A stretch of DNA of 64,000 nucleotides from Halomonas ventosae. GTDB taxonomy: Bacteria > Pseudomonadota > Gammaproteobacteria > Pseudomonadales > Halomonadaceae. This document shows, in pieces, positions 61,901-64,000 of this stretch. Location: contig NZ_SNWH01000005.1 in the NCBI RefSeq assembly GCF_004361885.1, positions 124,001-188,000 on the forward strand. The letters run 5' to 3'. The position numbers were made by a program, and so were the translations under genes. A model generated the notes under the pieces. It was given only the letters and a program-made list of their open reading frames with translations, did not search any database and had not been told where the DNA came from. Numbering within the stretch: position 1 is the stretch's first letter; each line of letters opens with the position of its first letter.

Positions 61901-62270
61901 CTTCGCAGGCAGCATGTTCTGGTGCCGCCCCCAGGCCGTTGCCCCCCTGCTGGAGCAGCTCGCCCTCGACGACTTCGAAGAGGAGGCCGGCCAGACCGAC
62001 GGCACCCTGGCCCATGCACTGGAGCGCGTTTTCGCCGCGGTCTGCCAAGGTGCCGGCATGCGCGTTACCGACACCCAGGCGCCCGCTGCGGCCGAGGAGC
62101 CGCTGCCCGTTCACCCCTACCCCTTTGCCCATTCCAGGGTGCCGCTGGGGCATGCGCCAGCAGAAGAGGGCGCCCTCGATGCCCCCCGGCATCGCTTCAA
62201 GGGCTGGCTCATGCAGCGGGCGCAGCAGGCAAGGCGCCGGGCCGGTGCCCTCAAGCGCCGCCTGTCATGA
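58932..62270 (+). CDS. Methyltransferase - YLxxNPDV module - WbsX - RgpF-like multidomain glycan enzyme
   Basis: A 1112-residue cytoplasmic enzyme with four parts. Residues 1-250: SAM methyltransferase (motif I VLDIACGEGYG at 44-54). Residues about 255-300: coiled-coil linker (EREATIQAREMELEQRG). Residues 331-369: one copy of the YLxxNPDV module (FDPAWYLSHNPDV, then DPLDHF, then FEGRDP). Residues about 445-790: WbsX/GH99-like domain (AFYLPQFHPIPEND, NEWAEGAYLEPD). Residues about 818-1000: rhamnan-synthesis RgpF-like domain (VVLHLYYTELWDEV, CKVHAKRS). It likely builds and caps the O-chain exported by Wzm/Wzt. It overlaps wzt by ATGA. Confidence 0.9.
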   Translation: MNEPTRTELPKTGERFLPQFEGDIVAEHYHRYLFARRYVADRRVLDIACGEGYGSHLLAGVAQHVIGVDIAADAVAHATQHYARDNLEYRQGDCAAIPLPDASVDVVVSFETIEHHDRHAAMLSEIKRVLRPHGLLIISSPDKREYSDVPGYANPYHVKELYRDEFEALLARHFARHAVVGQRVVYASAIIDSAAPELTTYDANDPEGRSGLPHPLYLLALASDGELPAGSSSLYLHGVEKSDAALEREATIQAREMELEQRGAAVAERDASIAMLEQQLKARVHAHAILASHAHAPTWLFKQLLRRLKRRLAEWRAGPSARYRIAASGLFDPAWYLSHNPDVQSRRLDPLDHFLHRGGFEGRDPSPHFNTLDWLCQHPWLIEQHQHPLLHYLDHQPAKAAEGASDQSRAPAAEGALFEQLFQDATQVAPTYVPLDDASLPEPPQIRAIAFYLPQFHPIPENDRWWGKGFTEWTNVSKAVPQFIGHYQPRQPGELGFYDLRLPQVQERQVELARQHGLAAFCFHYYWFSGRKRLLEAPIDQYVANPNIDFPFCLCWANENWTRRWDGQENDVLIEQKHQPQDDLEFIEDVAPLLADPRYLRVDGKPLLIVYRVDILPDARKTAETWRRYCREQGIGELHLVAAQSFGIGDPRPYGFDAAVEFPPHDTHARRIEERLEFINPDHQGQVYDYCSLVETQLAKPPVDYLRYRTVFPSWDNEARKPGRGFIFAAATPGRYQQWLAGACREANALPEAQRLVFINAWNEWAEGAYLEPDRRYGYAYLAATRNVMQRYCASALPALPAPGFPVPPELHNLKARHATAVVLHLYYTELWDEVTGYLANLEDAFDLYVTLPPDVETPIRDTILAWKPDAHLIPLPNHGRDILPFLRVMNAIAPLGYQQVCKVHAKRSVHRGDGDRWRQAFFGQLLGSRRQVAAILDAFARHPELGMVGPHGHWLEYRLYWGDHRGGPEGIRRLLDTLGVSLALEEVRFFAGSMFWCRPQAVAPLLEQLALDDFEEEAGQTDGTLAHALERVFAAVCQGAGMRVTDTQAPAAAEEPLPVHPYPFAHSRVPLGHAPAEEGALDAPRHRFKGWLMQRAQQARRRAGALKRRLS

Positions 62271-62612
62271 GGCGACCCGTATGCAGCGAACACTGTTCAC
62301 GACCTGCCGCCAAAATACGTGCGGCATCGCTGAACAACACGAAAACTGATGTAGCGGGGGGTGAAAAGGGCTGCTACCATCGGCTCGAGTGAATCGCGCG
62401 ATTCACGGTAGGCGCCGAAGGCGGCCTTGATTTTTCCTTGCACGTGACGCTATCGTCGGAAGGGAGGCAAGGGTCGGTACAAGTGGGTTGCCTGCTTGCT
62501 TTGGCTTGATCTCTCAGCAAGGGATCCCCCCAGGGGTTGAGGATCGACCTGGCAATTCAAAGGGATGCCTGCCAGGCATCTTCACATATGCATATGTAAG
62601 GAGTGTACCTAC
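62271..62612 (+). promoter_or_regulatory. Gene-free leader of the S-layer-like gene with several palindromes
   Basis: 342 bases without a gene. They hold an 18-bp perfect palindrome GTGAATCGCGCGATTCAC (62389-62406), a hairpin GATGCCT-GCC-AGGCATC (62564-62580) and a 14-bp perfect palindrome ACATATGCATATGT (62584-62597) that abuts the AAGGAG ribosome site (62598-62603). No consensus sigma-70 promoter is obvious. A long structured 5' untranslated region is likely and would be in keeping with a stable, abundant mRNA. Confidence 0.6.
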
Positions 62613-64000
62613 ATGGCTATTAGCTTTAACGAAAATTTCTACCTGCAAGAAAAGCTCGCCCAACTGCAAAGCGCCGGTGAATCACTTTCCACCGTTGAGC
62701 AGGTAGCAGACGCGTTCACGGCCGCTGGCCTGACAGCCCAGGCGCACTATCAGGCGTACGGCGCTGCCGAAGGCCTGAACCCCAATGCCGACTTCGACAC
62801 CACCCTCTACCTGGATCAGAAGCTGGCTCAGCTTCAGGCCGCCGGCGAAACCCAGTTCCAGAGCCCCGGTGATGTCCTGGTGGCCCTGCAGGCTGCTGGC
62901 CTCTCGCCGCTGGAGCACTACAACCAGTACGGCGCCTTCGAAGCCCTGAGCCCCAACGCCAGCTTCAATGTTTCCGCCTACCTGCAAGACAAGCTGGCCC
63001 AGCTGCAGGCCGCCGGCGAGACTCAGTACCAGACCACCGAGGACGTCCTGAATGCCTTCCAGGCCGCCGGCCTCACCCCGCTGGAGCATTTCAACCAGTA
63101 CGGCCAGGCAGAAGGCCTGACCGCCAAGCCGGTCGTCGGCGGCACGCCGGGTGATACCTTCAGTCTCACTGCAGGTGATGACCAGTTCTTCGGTACTGAG
63201 AACAACGATACCTTCACTGCTGACGCTGGCACCCTGGGCGCTAACGACCAGCTGCTGGATCAGAACACTGAAGATAACGACACGCTGAATGCGGTTATCA
63301 CCAATGCCAACAAGACGGCTGGTGCGGCTACTCTGCTGAACATCGAGAACGTTAACCTCGACCTCGACGTGTTCACTGGTGCGGCTTTCAACGCTGACAA
63401 CACCACTGGCGCGACCATCACTGCTTCTAGCTCCAAGCTGGGCTTCAACGGTGAATTCCAAGTAACCAACACTGGCGATAACAACGTTACCGCTGGTGAA
63501 AATGTTACCGACCTGACAGTTTCTGACCTAGAAGCCGGTATGGTTGATGCGGGCGCTGCTGAAACTGTTGATGTAAACGTTTCCGCTGGCAACACTGCGA
63601 ACGTCACTGCTAATGGCGATGTTGCACTGGATGTTTCTGGCGCTACTGACCTAAATCTGACAGCGACTGCTGATACAGCTATCGACCTTACAGAAGCTGG
63701 TGTCGATACCATCGTTGGTACTGGCGAAGGTGCCATCACTCTGAACACCACTGTTACAGCTGCTAGTGGCGATGAAATTACTGGTATCGATACTGTTGTA
63801 ATCGGTTCTGGTTCTGGCGACGTTGACGCTTCAGATTTCGATGTTGCTACCATCGAAGTAGCTACTAACATGTCTGGTGACCTAACAGTTGCTGATGCCG
63901 CCAATGTTGAAGTAACCGAAGAACAGGTAGCAGGTCTGACTGTTTCTGGCTCTGCAGCGACTAACACTGCGACGGTATCTTCTGCCCTGTCGTCTGTTGG
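62613..64000 (+). CDS. S-layer-like RTX protein, N-terminal part (runs off the window)
   Basis: Open from ATG 62613 (AAGGAG 9 bases upstream) to the window end, at least 462 residues, no signal peptide. Residues 5-60, 61-117 and 118-170 are three copies of a module: F-YL-KLAQLQAAGE ... AAGL-PLEHYNQYG-EGL-PN, a longer relative of the 38-residue repeats at 48061. Then comes RTX-like AGDDQFFGTENNDTFTAD (about 187-204) and a Ser/Thr/Ala/Val/Gly/Asp-rich body resembling Caulobacter RsaA (NNDTF, then IENVNL-type segments). Likely type I cargo forming the surface layer. From about 63160 the codons switch to T-ending forms (GCT, GTT, ACT, GGT), a mark of very high expression. An adhesin is the alternative. 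Confidence 0.85.
   Translation, partial: MAISFNENFYLQEKLAQLQSAGESLSTVEQVADAFTAAGLTAQAHYQAYGAAEGLNPNADFDTTLYLDQKLAQLQAAGETQFQSPGDVLVALQAAGLSPLEHYNQYGAFEALSPNASFNVSAYLQDKLAQLQAAGETQYQTTEDVLNAFQAAGLTPLEHFNQYGQAEGLTAKPVVGGTPGDTFSLTAGDDQFFGTENNDTFTADAGTLGANDQLLDQNTEDNDTLNAVITNANKTAGAATLLNIENVNLDLDVFTGAAFNADNTTGATITASSSKLGFNGEFQVTNTGDNNVTAGENVTDLTVSDLEAGMVDAGAAETVDVNVSAGNTANVTANGDVALDVSGATDLNLTATADTAIDLTEAGVDTIVGTGEGAITLNTTVTAASGDEITGIDTVVIGSGSGDVDASDFDVATIEVATNMSGDLTVADAANVEVTEEQVAGLTVSGSAATNTATVSSALSSV

Noticed and set aside
62682-63967. Two reverse-strand frames (62682-63461 and 63260-63967) opposite the S-layer-like gene
   Set aside because: Low-complexity antisense readings; the forward frame has a ribosome site, repeats and RTX motifs.

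Overview
The window is GC-rich, densely coded chromosomal DNA from a gammaproteobacterium. The gene content and order (hexR-zwf-pgl-eda with edd-glk; ftsB-ispD-ispF-truD-surE-pcm-DUF368-nlpD-rpoS; a SulP carrier next to a tandem UspA) fit the Halomonadaceae (Halomonas-like). This is inferred from gene content alone; there is no rRNA or other taxonomic marker. I see no tRNA, rRNA, CRISPR array, insertion sequence or prophage.

Region 1 (1-7500) holds transport and stress genes: a SulP anion transporter, a double UspA protein, an MFS permease, a DksA/TraR-type zinc finger protein, and a three-gene ABC importer of the phosphonate/selenate type in which the two permease halves are fused. Region 2 (7575-20364) is a nearly complete Entner-Doudoroff block: HexR regulator, zwf, pgl and eda on one side; edd, glk, a hexose-6-phosphate mutarotase and a fructokinase on the other. 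A VapBC module and an alpha/beta hydrolase-OsmC fusion lie between, and an aldehyde dehydrogenase follows. Palindromes upstream of hexR/zwf and edd are candidate HexR operators. Region 3 (20493-32884) is housekeeping: FtsB, the MEP-pathway enzymes IspD and IspF, TruD, SurE, Pcm, a DUF368 lipid-carrier flippase, NlpD, RpoS, alanine racemase, an LpxL-type acyltransferase and EttA, many of them translationally coupled.

Region 4 (33003-43208) mixes small accessory genes with core ones: a short LOV blue-light receptor, an Rdx (SelT/W/H-like) redox protein, a broken MNT-HEPN pair, an orphan Phd antitoxin, tesA-ybbA-ybbP, a two-domain PPK2 enzyme, glyA, and an intact HepT-MntA pair.

Region 5 (43400-64000) is the most interesting. 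A complete type I secretion system (ABC, membrane fusion and TolC-like proteins) is followed by an RTX-like protein with near-identical 38-residue repeats. Next come rmlBDAC for dTDP-rhamnose, a polyprenyl-phosphate sugar transferase, two glycosyltransferases, a Wzm/Wzt O-antigen exporter with a carbohydrate-binding tail, and a 1112-residue methyltransferase-glycosyltransferase. The block ends with the start of a large S-layer-like RTX protein whose codon use suggests very high expression. The layout recalls Caulobacter RsaA, where a type I-secreted S-layer protein is held on the cell by O-polysaccharide. A repeat module (YLxxNPDV ... PLEH ... EGRxP) recurs in three different proteins of this block and is the best candidate for something undescribed: a module tying S-layer, secreted repeat protein and glycan-building enzyme to the same polysaccharide.
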